Shown here piece after piece: positions 1-10,165 of a stretch of DNA of 64,000 nt. The notes under the pieces were generated by a model. The model was not told the DNA's origin. It saw nothing but the letters and a program-made list of their open reading frames with translations, and did no database searches. Position 1 is the stretch's first letter. Each line of letters opens with the position of its first letter. Location: NCBI RefSeq assembly GCF_014650955.1, contig NZ_BMVY01000025.1:62001-126000 (forward strand). The letters are read 5' to 3'. The position numbers were made by a program, and so were the translations under genes. The stretch comes from Streptomyces tauricus (lineage in GTDB: Bacteria; Actinomycetota; Actinomycetes; Streptomycetales; Streptomycetaceae).

Positions 1-86
1 GGCGGGTCCACCCGACGGTGCGGGCCGGGGTCGGTGGGGCCGGGTGGGCCGGAGTCGGCGGGCGTTCCCCGTTGTCAGTGGGCGCC

Positions 87-92
87 TATAAC
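87..92 (+). promoter_or_regulatory. Candidate -10 box (TATAAC) of dnaX
   Basis: TATAAC ends 9 bases before the chosen GTG, so a transcript starting at the usual distance would have almost no leader. No convincing -35 at 16-18 bp spacing is visible, so this is tentative. Confidence 0.3.
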
Positions 93-101
93 CTCGTATG
101 T

Positions 102-2612
102 GTGTCGTCCCTCGCGCTGTACCGCCGTTATCGCCCGGAGTCGTTCGCCGAGGTCATCGGGCAGGAGCATGTCACCGACCCGCTGCAGCAGGCGCTGCGG
201 AACAACCGGGTCAATCACGCGTACCTGTTCAGCGGGCCGCGCGGCTGCGGGAAGACCACCAGTGCGCGGATCCTCGCGCGCTGTCTGAACTGCGAGCAGG
301 GCCCCACGCCCACGCCCTGCGGCGAGTGCCAGTCCTGTCGCGACCTCGCACGGAACGGGCCTGGTTCCATCGACGTCATCGAGATCGACGCGGCCTCCCA
401 CGGTGGCGTGGACGACGCCCGTGACCTGCGCGAGAAGGCTTTCTTCGGGCCCGCGAGCAGCCGGTACAAGATCTACATCATCGACGAGGCCCACATGGTC
501 ACGTCGGCCGGCTTCAACGCGCTCCTGAAGGTCGTCGAGGAGCCCCCGGAGCACCTCAAGTTCATCTTCGCCACCACCGAGCCCGAGAAGGTCATCGGGA
601 CGATCCGGTCGCGTACGCACCACTATCCGTTCCGGCTGGTACCCCCCGGGACCCTGCGGGAGTACCTCGGCGAGGTCTGCGGACGCGAAGGCATGCCCGT
701 CGAGGACGGGGTGCTTCCGCTCGTCGTGCGGGCCGGCGCAGGATCCGTGCGTGACTCCATGTCCGTCATGGACCAGCTCCTCGCGGGTGCCAAGGACAAC
801 GGTGTGACGTACGCCATGGCCACCTCCCTTCTCGGCTATACGGACGGCTCGCTGCTCGACTCCGTGGTCGAGGCCTTCGCCGCGGGCGACGGTGCCGCGG
901 CCTTCGAGGTCGTGGACCGGGTCATCGAGGGCGGCAACGACCCCCGCCGGTTCGTCGCCGACCTGCTGGAGCGGCTGCGCGACCTCGTGATCCTGGCGGC
1001 CGTGCCCGACGCCGGTGAGAAGGGGCTCATCGACGCCCCCGTGGACGTGGTGGAGCGGATGACGGCCCAGGCCGGGGTCTTCGGCGCCGCCGAGCTGAGT
1101 CGCGCCGCCGATCTCGTCAACACGGGGCTGACGGAGATGCGGGGGGCCACCTCGCCCCGCCTCCAGCTCGAACTGATCTGCGCGCGCGTGCTGCTGCCCG
1201 CTGCCTACGGCGACGAGCGGTCCGTCATGGCCCGGCTAGACCGGATCGAGCGCGGCGTGAACTTCAGCGGGGGAGGGACGGGAGCGGGGGGCGGCATCGG
1301 GGCCGGCATCGGAGCCGGGGGCGGCGGGCCTGCCGTCGGTTACGTGCCCGGGCCCGACGCCCACCCGGGAGCCCACCCCGGAGCCCTTGCGGGACAGCAG
1401 GGGCCCGCGGGGGTGCAGGGCGGTGGTCCCGCCGCCGCCCGCGCCGCCGTGCGGGGGGGAGGTGGAGTGGGGCAGGGGGTCGGAGCTCCCGTTCCAGGCG
1501 CCGGTCCCGGCGCTGGGCCCGGTGCCGGTCCCGGTGCCGGTTCAGGTTTCAGTGGTGATGTGGGGCCCGGGGCCGTCCAGGTTCCGGCAGCTCCCGCCGT
1601 CGCGTACACGCCTCCGCCCGCTCCCGCTCCCGCCGAGCCTGTTCCCGCCCCCAGTCCTACTCCGGCTGCGCCCCCTGCGGAGCAGCCGGCCGCCGGTGGT
1701 GCGCCCGGTGCCTGGCCCACCGCGACAGCCGTGGGCAGCGGGCGGCGGCCGGGTGGCTGGCCGACCACGGCAGCCGCCGGCGGGGGACAGCCCGCGTCCG
1801 GAGCGTCTGCCGCGTCCGGTTCCCGCCCCGCACCGGCGTCCGCGCCCTCCTCCCACGCCCCTGCCTCCGCCGCCGGCCCCGCGTCTCAGGGGTCCGCGGG
1901 TCCTGCCGCGTACTCCGGCGCACCGAGCGGAGGGCCCGACCCCCGCACGCTCTGGCCGAACATCCTGGAAGCGGTGAAGAACCGGCGCCGCTTCACCTGG
2001 ATCCTGCTCAGCCAGAACGCCCAGGTCACCGGCTTCGACGGCAGCACCCTCCAGATCGGGTTCGTCAACGTCGGAGCGCGGGACAACTTCGCGAGCAGCG
2101 GCAGCGAGGAGGTGCTGAAGCAAGCACTGTCCGAGTTGTTCAACGTGAACTGGAAGATCGAAGCGGTCATCGATCCGTCCGGAGGTTCCGCACCGCCGCC
2201 CGCACCCGGCGGCGGCTTCGGTGGGGGTGGCTACGGCGGCGGCACTGGCGGCGGAGGTTATCCGTCGGGTGGCGGCGCCGCTCAGGGCATGGGCGCGCCC
2301 CGCCCCGCCGCGCAGCAGCCCGCGGCCCAGGCTCCGGCTTCGGCGCCCGGCCCGGCTTCCCAGTCGTCACAGAACCGCCCGGCATCCTCCTCCGGCGCCG
2401 GAGGAGGCTCCGGTTCCGGCTCCGGGCCCTCGTCCGCTTCGGCTCATCAGTCCCCGCCCCGGCCCGCCGCCCAGGAGCCGCCTCCCATCTCGCCGGAGGA
2501 CGACACCCCGGAGGACGACGATCCCGACCTCGACGAGTCGGCACTGTCGGGCCACGAACTGATCGTCCGCGAGCTGGGAGCGACGGTGCTGGAGGAGTTC
2601 TCCCACGAGTAG
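102..2612 (+). CDS. dnaX: DNA polymerase III subunit gamma/tau
   Basis: Clamp-loader ATPase subunit of the replisome. The reading frame is open upstream, but I choose the GTG at 102 (protein begins MSSLALYRRYRPESF), the usual DnaX N terminus; this gives 836 aa. The AAA+ module fills about residues 1-370: Walker A GPRGCGKT near 45-52, a zinc-binding cysteine cluster (CLNC...CGEC), Walker B IIDEAH and a sensor region GTIRSRTHHY. Residues about 390-605 are Gly/Pro/Ala-rich low complexity. A folded C-terminal module (about 611-691) resembles the tau-specific region, followed by another disordered stretch and an acidic tail. No A-rich slippery site of the E. coli kind is visible, so I see no support for a separate gamma product. 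Confidence 0.95.
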   Translation: MSSLALYRRYRPESFAEVIGQEHVTDPLQQALRNNRVNHAYLFSGPRGCGKTTSARILARCLNCEQGPTPTPCGECQSCRDLARNGPGSIDVIEIDAASHGGVDDARDLREKAFFGPASSRYKIYIIDEAHMVTSAGFNALLKVVEEPPEHLKFIFATTEPEKVIGTIRSRTHHYPFRLVPPGTLREYLGEVCGREGMPVEDGVLPLVVRAGAGSVRDSMSVMDQLLAGAKDNGVTYAMATSLLGYTDGSLLDSVVEAFAAGDGAAAFEVVDRVIEGGNDPRRFVADLLERLRDLVILAAVPDAGEKGLIDAPVDVVERMTAQAGVFGAAELSRAADLVNTGLTEMRGATSPRLQLELICARVLLPAAYGDERSVMARLDRIERGVNFSGGGTGAGGGIGAGIGAGGGGPAVGYVPGPDAHPGAHPGALAGQQGPAGVQGGGPAAARAAVRGGGGVGQGVGAPVPGAGPGAGPGAGPGAGSGFSGDVGPGAVQVPAAPAVAYTPPPAPAPAEPVPAPSPTPAAPPAEQPAAGGAPGAWPTATAVGSGRRPGGWPTTAAAGGGQPASGASAASGSRPAPASAPSSHAPASAAGPASQGSAGPAAYSGAPSGGPDPRTLWPNILEAVKNRRRFTWILLSQNAQVTGFDGSTLQIGFVNVGARDNFASSGSEEVLKQALSELFNVNWKIEAVIDPSGGSAPPPAPGGGFGGGGYGGGTGGGGYPSGGGAAQGMGAPRPAAQQPAAQAPASAPGPASQSSQNRPASSSGAGGGSGSGSGPSSASAHQSPPRPAAQEPPPISPEDDTPEDDDPDLDESALSGHELIVRELGATVLEEFSHE

Positions 2613-2705
2613 CCGCCCGACCGCTGCAGTGGCCGCCGCAGTGAGCTGCCGCAGTGGGCTGCCGCAGCAGGCCCCCGCAGGCCCCCCGGCAACCGGGCCC
2701 CGTAA

Positions 2706-2724
2706 GGGGCGCGGGGAACTGCGC
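2706..2724 (+). repeat. Interspersed 19-bp repeat, single copy
   Basis: Exact GGGGCGCGGGGAACTGCGC in the 276-base gap between dnaX and purD. It belongs to the family found about 25 times in this window. The rest of the gap is C-rich with no gene. Confidence 0.85.
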
Positions 2725-2888
2725 ACCCCAGCCCTCACCGACCCGCACCCGCCACGGACCCGCACTCGCCCACGACCTACCCCCGCACCCGGCCCACCCC
2801 CAACGCCCCGGCCCACCTCCGCCCCCCACCCCCACCCCGTCACCAGCGCCCCGCCGCAGGCGCTCTGGCGCCCGCTAGGCTGACCCCC

Positions 2889-4148
<1,260 letters not shown>

Positions 4149-4218
4149 TTTCAGTAACCCTCGGTTACGGGTTCCCACCTGCACCGTCTCCGAGCGCACA
4201 GCACCACGCGGCACTTCC

Positions 4219-4253
4219 GGGCCCCGGATCCAGCAACGGATCCGGGGCCCTTT
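4219..4253 (+). terminator. Intrinsic terminator of purD
   Basis: Perfect 13-bp stem (arms 4219-4231 and 4238-4250) with a six-base loop AGCAAC, followed by TTT. It lies 70 bases after the purD stop. Confidence 0.85.
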
Positions 4254-4471
4254 CGTCAGCCACCTCTAGCCAAAGCCATTCCATCGAGTGACCGATCCCC
4301 CATCCGGCTGACGACGGCCGGGGCCCCAACTATGGTGCGGCGCAAGCGTTCCGGCACTTGGCCCACCGGCATTGCGATGTCAGTCGTGGGTGCCACAGTG
4401 GGGGAGTGAGTAACGCCATGGACGTCCGCCGGCGGTGGCTGGGTATGCACACGCCGGGTGGGCAATAGGGG
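4254..4471. other. Intergenic region between purD terminator and next gene
   Basis: Remainder of the 323-base gap after purD. Less GC-rich than its surroundings. No convincing promoter boxes, RNA gene or ORF with coding character were recognised. Confidence 0.5.
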
Positions 4472-6388
4472 GTGACACCGGTCGTGTCCGGTATGGGAGT
4501 GGAGTTGGGTGCGCACACCGCGCGCTCACGGGCTCTCGCCGTGCTGCGCATCCGCAGCAGGGCGCTGGCCGTCGCCCTGCTGCCCGCGGCCGTCGCCGTC
4601 GTCCTGCTCGTCGGAGGGTCGACCGGGCACATCGACGGCCCCGGCTGGGGCGTGGTGCGCGCGGTCGTGACGGGGGTCGCCGTCTTCGTGCTGCTCTGCG
4701 CGGTGGGTGTCGCGCTGCTCGTCGCCCGTTCGCGGCCGGCCATGAGCCCCACGGTCCCGGTCGCCGAGGAGTCGGCGCCCGACCTGTACCGCATGGTGCG
4801 GGATCTGGCGGAGCGCCTCGAAGTGCCCGCGCCCTCAGCGATAGCGCTCACCCCGGACTGCGACAGCTGGCTGGAGGACCGGACCCATCCGGCCCACGGC
4901 CCGCCCCGCCCTGAGTCCGCGGACGAGATGGAAGGCGGCGGCCGTGGCCTGACCTCGGCACACCGGCGTACGCCCGCCGCGCCCGTCCTCGTCATCGGCT
5001 CTCCCTTCCTGTGGTGGATGCGGGTGGGTGAGCTGCGGGCCGTGCTCGCCCCGGTCGTCGCGGGTACGGGACCGTCGGCGCACCCCGACATAGCCGCGGC
5101 CCGGCGCTTCGTACGAGGTCTCGACGCGGCCGTGGCGGTGGCGTCGGCGCCCACGCGCGGGCCGCTGACTCGCATGGTGCTCGGCGTGGCCGGCTGGGTG
5201 GCGAGGATTCTGCTGCGCGGCTGCCGGGTGCACGCCGCGGAGATGGAACGGGGCGTGGCGACCGCGGCGGCCGAGCGTGCGCAGACGGTGGACTACGGGC
5301 TGCGGATCGTCGCGCAGGAGCAGGTGGGTCTGGCGTACGCGGGCTGGGACCGGCTGCTGACGCGGGTCGCGCTGCCCGCCTGGCGCATGGGGCGGTGGCC
5401 GTCCCGGCTGGACGCGGGTGTCGTCGCGGCGCTCACCGAACTGTCCCGGCGTGACCGGCTGGCCGAGGGCTTCACCTCCCGGCTCGGCGAACGGCCCGCC
5501 TGCGATCTCCTGGAGGAGCCGGGCGCGATCGACGAGGCGACGTCCCTGCTGGCCGCGCGCCTCTTCCACGGCGGCCCCGCCGAGACCGGACCCGACTGGG
5601 CCCCGGTCGACTGGGCCGAGTACCCGGACGAGGTCGTCGACCGCAAGTGGCGTACGGACGCGGCACGGCTCCACCGCGTACTGGACGGACTCGGCGTGAG
5701 CCGCACCGCGGAGCCGGGAACATCGGAGCCCGGCGGCCCGACGCTGGACCGCGTCATGGACCACCTGACCGCACGCACGCCCCCTCGGCCCACGGAGGCC
5801 GACACGTTCCCGCCCCCGGAGGCCGAGCGGAACGCCACCGAGGTGGCGACGGGCAGCACCGAGGCCACGACCCCCGCCGAGGCCACGGCTCCCGCCGAGG
5901 TGACGGAGAGCGGCGCGACGGCGTACGAGGCCGAGGGCAGGCACGACAGCGACGAGGACGGGGTCCCGGCGACCGAGCGGAGCGCGGAGCTCGCGGCGGT
6001 GCTGAGCGCGGCGCTGGCGCGCGAGGAGGCCGCGGTGACCGCCGAGGCCGCGGCGCCCTCGACGTCCTCCGCGGGGCAGGGAGGCCCCGACCTGGCGCTC
6101 TGGGACGACGGCGCGCTGCCGCTCTTCCCCCTGCAACCCCCTCGTACGGGGCGCGAGTTGCTCGGTGATCATGTGACGGCGATGGTGTGCTGCGCGGCGA
6201 TGGACACGGCCGGGGCGCTGCCGGGGCTCGACTGGCTGGACGGCCCGTCGCTCCTCGTCAACGGCGAACGCTCCGCCGACCTGGGCCCCCGCGTCCTCAG
6301 CCTCATCGAGGAGGGCGACCCCGCCCCTCTGCGAGCCTGGCTCCAGGCCCTGGGAGTACGCGCAGAAAAACCAGTAAGACTGGTCTGA
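4472..6388 (+). CDS. Membrane protein with degenerate M48-peptidase-like region
   Basis: 638 aa from the GTG at 4472; a later ATG at 4493 is possible. Two transmembrane segments (about residues 31-50 and 61-85) precede a cytoplasmic region. Residues 103-210 follow the layout of M48 peptidases: a LAERLEVPAPSAI segment, a strand VLVIGSPFL, then GELRAVLAPVVAG. In active M48 enzymes that last stretch reads LAHELGH; here both metal-binding histidines and the catalytic glutamate are absent, so the protein is probably not a protease. The middle (about 410-540) is Ala/Glu/Thr-rich and low complexity; the C terminus is folded again. It stands alone. The M48 comparison is by eye and is inference. Confidence 0.75.
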   Translation: MTPVVSGMGVELGAHTARSRALAVLRIRSRALAVALLPAAVAVVLLVGGSTGHIDGPGWGVVRAVVTGVAVFVLLCAVGVALLVARSRPAMSPTVPVAEESAPDLYRMVRDLAERLEVPAPSAIALTPDCDSWLEDRTHPAHGPPRPESADEMEGGGRGLTSAHRRTPAAPVLVIGSPFLWWMRVGELRAVLAPVVAGTGPSAHPDIAAARRFVRGLDAAVAVASAPTRGPLTRMVLGVAGWVARILLRGCRVHAAEMERGVATAAAERAQTVDYGLRIVAQEQVGLAYAGWDRLLTRVALPAWRMGRWPSRLDAGVVAALTELSRRDRLAEGFTSRLGERPACDLLEEPGAIDEATSLLAARLFHGGPAETGPDWAPVDWAEYPDEVVDRKWRTDAARLHRVLDGLGVSRTAEPGTSEPGGPTLDRVMDHLTARTPPRPTEADTFPPPEAERNATEVATGSTEATTPAEATAPAEVTESGATAYEAEGRHDSDEDGVPATERSAELAAVLSAALAREEAAVTAEAAAPSTSSAGQGGPDLALWDDGALPLFPLQPPRTGRELLGDHVTAMVCCAAMDTAGALPGLDWLDGPSLLVNGERSADLGPRVLSLIEEGDPAPLRAWLQALGVRAEKPVRLV

Positions 6389-6412
6389 CCCCGCCCCACC
6401 CCCACCCACCTG

Positions 6413-6585
6413 AGGGCGCGAGGAACCGCGCACATCAGCCCCAACCGCCCCGCACGCCACGCAACCCCCCCCCGCACCCCGACCCACCCAGGGGCGCGGG
6501 GAACCGCGCACTTCAACCCCAACCACCCCGCACGCCGCAGCAAACCCCCGCACCCCCACCCACCCAGGGGCGCGAGGAACCGCGC
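6413..6585 (+). repeat. Three copies of the interspersed 19-bp repeat in a 383-base gap
   Basis: Copies at about 6413-6431, 6491-6509 and 6567-6585, all in plus orientation and all with GGAACCGCGC rather than GGAACTGCGC. They are about 77 bases apart, separated by CCCCAACCACCCCGCACGCC-like tracts that are themselves repeated, so the whole gap is an imperfect tandem array. No gene is seen. Confidence 0.8.
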
Positions 6586-6771
6586 ACGTCAGCCCCGACC
6601 ACCCCGCACGCCGCGCAGACCCCCCGCGCACTCACCCCCCGCCCCCATCTCCCCACCCCCCGAAGGCAATTAGCAACGAACGGTGACGGCACGCATGCGT
6701 AATGTGATGTGCTGGGCCCACCCGTGCGCGGGGCACACCAGGGCAAGGACGTACGAGGGAGGGAACGTCAC

Positions 6772-8301
6772 ATGGGGACCGAGCAGATCCGCCGATGGGA
6801 GTCGGGAGCGCTGGCGCACGCCGTCACGGACCCATTCGGACAGGGCCCCGTCCCCTGGCTGCGCGGCAGCGAGAGTTACTTCGACGACACGGGCCACGTG
6901 GTCCCCTGGTACGTCGACCACACCCCGCCCCCCACGCCCCCCGGCGCGACCACCGCCCACGACCGCTACCGAAGTTCGGGCCCGCGCGTCCCCACCCCGC
7001 GCGCGACCGCCGGAGACCCCCGCTCGGCCGACGACGTCCACCGGCAGATCAAGGGGTTCGCCTCCACCGGCGCGGTCGCCCCCGGCGAGGCCGTCGACTT
7101 CCACATCACGGTGGACCCGCCCCAGCAGTTCGGCGTGGACGTCTACCGCATCGGCCACTACGGCGGCGACGGCGCCAGCAAGATCACCACCAGCCCGCGC
7201 CTCTCCGGGATCGTCCAGCCGCCGCCGCTCACCGCGGACCGCACGGTCTCCTGCCACCACTGGTGGCTCTCCTGGCGGCTGCAGATCCCGTCGTACTGGA
7301 GCATCGGCGCGTATGTCGCCGTCCTCACCACGGACGACGGGCACCGCTCCCACATCCCGTTCACGGTCCGCGACGACCATCCCGCCGACCTGCTGCTCGT
7401 CCTGCCGGACATCACCTGGCAGGCGTACAACCTCTACCCGGAGGACGGCCGCACGGGCGCGAGTCTCTACCACGCGTGGGACGAGGACGGCAGGCTGCTC
7501 GGCGAGGCCGACGCGGCGACGACGGTCTCCTTCGACCGCCCGTACGCGGGCGCGGGGCTGCCCCTGCACGTGGGCCACGCCTACGACTTCATCCGCTGGG
7601 CCGAGCGCTACGGCTACGACCTCGCGTACGCCGACGCCCGCGACCTGCACGCCGGCCGTATCGACCCCACGCGCTACCGCGGCCTGGTCTTCCCGGGGCA
7701 CGACGAGTACTGGTCGACGACCATGCGCCGGACCGTGGACATCGCCCGCGAGCAGGGCACCTCCCTCGTCTTCCTCTCCGCCAACACCATGTACTGGCAG
7801 GTGGATCTGGCGCCCTCCGCGTCCGGCGCCCCCGACCGGCTGCTCACCTGCCTGAAGCGCCGCGGCCCCGGCAGACCCGCGCTGTGGCGGGAGATCGACC
7901 GCCCGGAGCAGGAGGTCCTCGGAATCCAGTACGCGGGCCGGGTCCCCGAGGCCCACCCCCTCGTCGTCCGCAACGCCGACCACTGGCTGTGGGAGGCGAC
8001 CGGCGCCCATGAGGGCGACGAGCTGGAGGGCATGGTCGCGGGCGAGGCCGACCGCTACTTCCCCCGTGTCGCGCTCCCCGAGCACCAGGGCCGCATCCTC
8101 CTCTCCCACTCCCCGTACCGGGACACGGAGGGGACGATCCGCCACCAGGAGACGTCCCTGTACCGCGCGCACTCCGGTGCCCTCGTCTTCGCGGCGGGCA
8201 CCTTCGCCTGGTCCCCGGCCCTGGACCGGCCGGGGCACACGGACGCCCGGGTCCAGCGGGCCACGGCCAACCTCCTGGACCGCATCTGCAAACGCGACTG
8301 A
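6772..8301 (+). CDS. N,N-dimethylformamidase beta-subunit-like protein
   Basis: 509 aa from the ATG at 6772, which has a good ribosome binding site (GAGGGAGG) at proper spacing; the frame is open further up but upstream starts lack one. The central and C-terminal parts match the large-subunit fold of dimethylformamidase-type hydrolases: VDFHITVDPPQQFGVDVYRIGHYGG, DLLLVLPDITWQAYN, a GxxHDEYW segment (FPGHDEYWSTTMRR) and SLVFLSANTMYWQVD. No signal peptide. No partner small subunit is nearby, so the substrate is unknown; the name marks a family, not a proven activity. Confidence 0.75.
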   Translation: MGTEQIRRWESGALAHAVTDPFGQGPVPWLRGSESYFDDTGHVVPWYVDHTPPPTPPGATTAHDRYRSSGPRVPTPRATAGDPRSADDVHRQIKGFASTGAVAPGEAVDFHITVDPPQQFGVDVYRIGHYGGDGASKITTSPRLSGIVQPPPLTADRTVSCHHWWLSWRLQIPSYWSIGAYVAVLTTDDGHRSHIPFTVRDDHPADLLLVLPDITWQAYNLYPEDGRTGASLYHAWDEDGRLLGEADAATTVSFDRPYAGAGLPLHVGHAYDFIRWAERYGYDLAYADARDLHAGRIDPTRYRGLVFPGHDEYWSTTMRRTVDIAREQGTSLVFLSANTMYWQVDLAPSASGAPDRLLTCLKRRGPGRPALWREIDRPEQEVLGIQYAGRVPEAHPLVVRNADHWLWEATGAHEGDELEGMVAGEADRYFPRVALPEHQGRILLSHSPYRDTEGTIRHQETSLYRAHSGALVFAAGTFAWSPALDRPGHTDARVQRATANLLDRICKRD

Positions 8302-8398
8302 GGCCGCCTCCCCGCCGGCCCCGCTCCGCCCCCTGGCCGGGCCCCGGCCGCCCATGCGGGAGAATCGAGCCATTCAGTCAGAACCCCGCGGAGGAACC

Positions 8399-9298
8399 GT
8401 GTCCGGATTCGTCGAAAAGCCCCAGCCTCTTGAGGTTCCGGGTCTGGTGCACCTGCACACGGGCAAGGTGCGCGACCTGTACCAGAACGAGGCGGGTGAC
8501 CTCGTGATGGTCGCCAGCGACCGTATGTCCGCGTACGACTGGGTGCTGCCCACGGAGATCCCCGACAAGGGCCGTGTCCTGACGCAGCTCTCGCTCTGGT
8601 GGTTCGACCAGCTCGCCGACCTGATGCCGAACCACGTCCTCGATACGGAACCGCCGGCCGGCGCCCCCGACGACTGGCAGGGCCGCACCCTGGTCTGCAA
8701 GTCCCTGCGGATGGTCCCGGTCGAGTGCGTCGCCCGCGGCTATCTCACGGGCTCCGGTCTCGCCGAGTACAACGAGACCCGTACGGTCTGCGGTCTCGCG
8801 CTTCCGCACGGGCTGACCGACGGCTCGGAGCTGCCCGCCCCGATCTTCACCCCGGCCACCAAGGCGGCCGTCGGCGAGCACGACGAGAACGTGTCGTACG
8901 AGGAGGTCGCCCGCCAGGTCGGCGCGGAGACCGCGGCCCAGCTGCGGCAGGCGACCCTCGCGGTCTACGGCCGTGGCCGTGACATCGCGCGCGACCGCGG
9001 AATCCTCCTCGCGGACACGAAGTTCGAGTTCGGCTTCGACGGCGAGACGCTGGTCGTCGCCGACGAGGTGCTGACCCCGGACTCGTCCCGCTTCTGGCCG
9101 GCCGACCAGTGGGAGCCGGGCCGCGCGCAGCCGTCGTTCGACAAGCAGTACGTACGCGACTGGCTGACCTCCGCCGAGTCGGGCTGGGACCGCAGGAGCG
9201 AGCAGCCGCCGCCCGCGCTGCCCCAGCAGGTGGTGGACGCGACCCGCGCCAAGTACGTGGAGGCGTACGAGCGTCTGACGGGCACGCCCTGGGCCTGA
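8399..9298 (+). CDS. purC: Phosphoribosylaminoimidazole-succinocarboxamide synthase (SAICAR synthetase)
   Basis: Purine step that adds aspartate to CAIR. The GTG at 8399 follows GGAGGAA at good spacing and gives 299 aa, the usual length for the stand-alone enzyme of this type. Family motifs in order: LHTGKVRDLY (ATP-binding loop), VASDRMSAYDWVLP, ECVARGYLTGSG, DTKFEFGFD, and the C-terminal DEVLTPDSSRFWP and QPSFDKQYVRDWL. It is separated from the previous gene by about 100 bases and ends before a bidirectional terminator. Confidence 0.97.
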   Translation: MSGFVEKPQPLEVPGLVHLHTGKVRDLYQNEAGDLVMVASDRMSAYDWVLPTEIPDKGRVLTQLSLWWFDQLADLMPNHVLDTEPPAGAPDDWQGRTLVCKSLRMVPVECVARGYLTGSGLAEYNETRTVCGLALPHGLTDGSELPAPIFTPATKAAVGEHDENVSYEEVARQVGAETAAQLRQATLAVYGRGRDIARDRGILLADTKFEFGFDGETLVVADEVLTPDSSRFWPADQWEPGRAQPSFDKQYVRDWLTSAESGWDRRSEQPPPALPQQVVDATRAKYVEAYERLTGTPWA

Positions 9299-9397
9299 AG
9301 GCCCTGGGGGCCTGCGTGAACCCGCGGGCGGGTGTGAATCCGCCGGCGGCCACCGCCCGGCCGCCCGGCCCGACCCTCCGGAGCCCCGCGGCCAACG

Positions 9398-9430
9398 CAG
9401 AAACCCCCGGTCGATGACCGGGGGTTTCTG
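9398..9430. terminator. Bidirectional terminator between purC and tRNA-Gly
   Basis: Perfect 14-bp stem (9398-9411 with 9417-9430), loop CGATG. The stem base is CAGAAA/TTTCTG, giving a T-run on either strand, so it can end both purC and the convergent tRNA gene. Confidence 0.85.
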
Positions 9431-9436
9431 TCTCTG

Positions 9437-9509
9437 AGCGGACGACCAGGTTCGAACTGGCGACCTCAACCTTGGCAAGGTTGCGCTCTACCAACTGAGC
9501 TACGTCCGC
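9437..9509 (-). tRNA. tRNA-Gly (anticodon GCC)
   Basis: 73 nt cloverleaf read on the minus strand: acceptor GCGGACG/CGTCCGC, D arm AGCTCAGTTGG, anticodon loop CTTGCCAAG-type with GCC, TTCGAAC T-loop. CCA is not encoded. Identical to the copy at 13585-13657. Confidence 0.95.
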
Positions 9510-9544
9510 GCCGCGCGGTGGCTTTCGCCGTGGCGCGAGAGCAA

Positions 9545-10165
9545 CTATACCCAACCTCGCTCGCGTGCGAGACGCACCGCCGAGTGACGGTTCTCGGCTC
9601 CGAGTTTGGACACGGCCGACGACAGATAGTTCCGTACGGTCCCCTGCGACAGCGCGGCCCGCTCCGCGATCTCCGCGATGGGCGCCCCGTCGGAGGCCAG
9701 CTCCAGCACCTCGGCCTCGCGCGCGGTGAGCGGCGAATCCCCGGCGGAGATCGCGTCGGCCGCCAACTCGGGGTCGACATAACGGTTTCCCGCGTGCACG
9801 GTACGGATGATCTCCGCGAGCCGTTGCGCGCTCACCGTCTTCGGGACGAAACCGCGCACACCGGCCGCCAGCGCCCGCTTGAGATGTCCGGGGCGCCCAT
9901 GGCTCGTCACGATGAGCACGCGGCAGGCGGGCAGTTCGGTCCGCAGCGATGTGGCCACCCTCACACCGTCGGCGCCGGGCATCTGCAGATCCAGTACGGC
10001 CACATCGGGTTCGTGCGCCCGTGCCATCGCCAGCGCCTCGGGCCCGCCGGCCGCCTCCGCCACCACGAGCAGATCGTCCTCGAGACCCAGCAGCGCGGCG
10101 AGCGCCCCCCGGATGAGGTGCTCGTCGTCGGCGAGCAGCAGCCGGATGGGTCGTACGGATGTCAT
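9545..10165 (-). CDS. NarL/LuxR-family response regulator
   Basis: 206 aa. The receiver domain (1-120) has the acidic pair D13/D14, phosphoacceptor D59 in VAVLDLQMPG, T87 and K109. The C-terminal LuxR helix-turn-helix (about 142-206) contains LTAREAEVLELASDG and a recognition helix SQGTVRNYLSSAVSKLG. The start overlaps the stop of the histidine kinase by 4 bp (ATGA), so the two are translationally coupled. It closes a four-gene minus-strand operon (ABC ATPase, permease, kinase, regulator), and most likely controls that exporter. The stimulus is unknown. Confidence 0.92.
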   Translation of the reverse strand: MTSVRPIRLLLADDEHLIRGALAALLGLEDDLLVVAEAAGGPEALAMARAHEPDVAVLDLQMPGADGVRVATSLRTELPACRVLIVTSHGRPGHLKRALAAGVRGFVPKTVSAQRLAEIIRTVHAGNRYVDPELAADAISAGDSPLTAREAEVLELASDGAPIAEIAERAALSQGTVRNYLSSAVSKLGAENRHSAVRLARERGWV

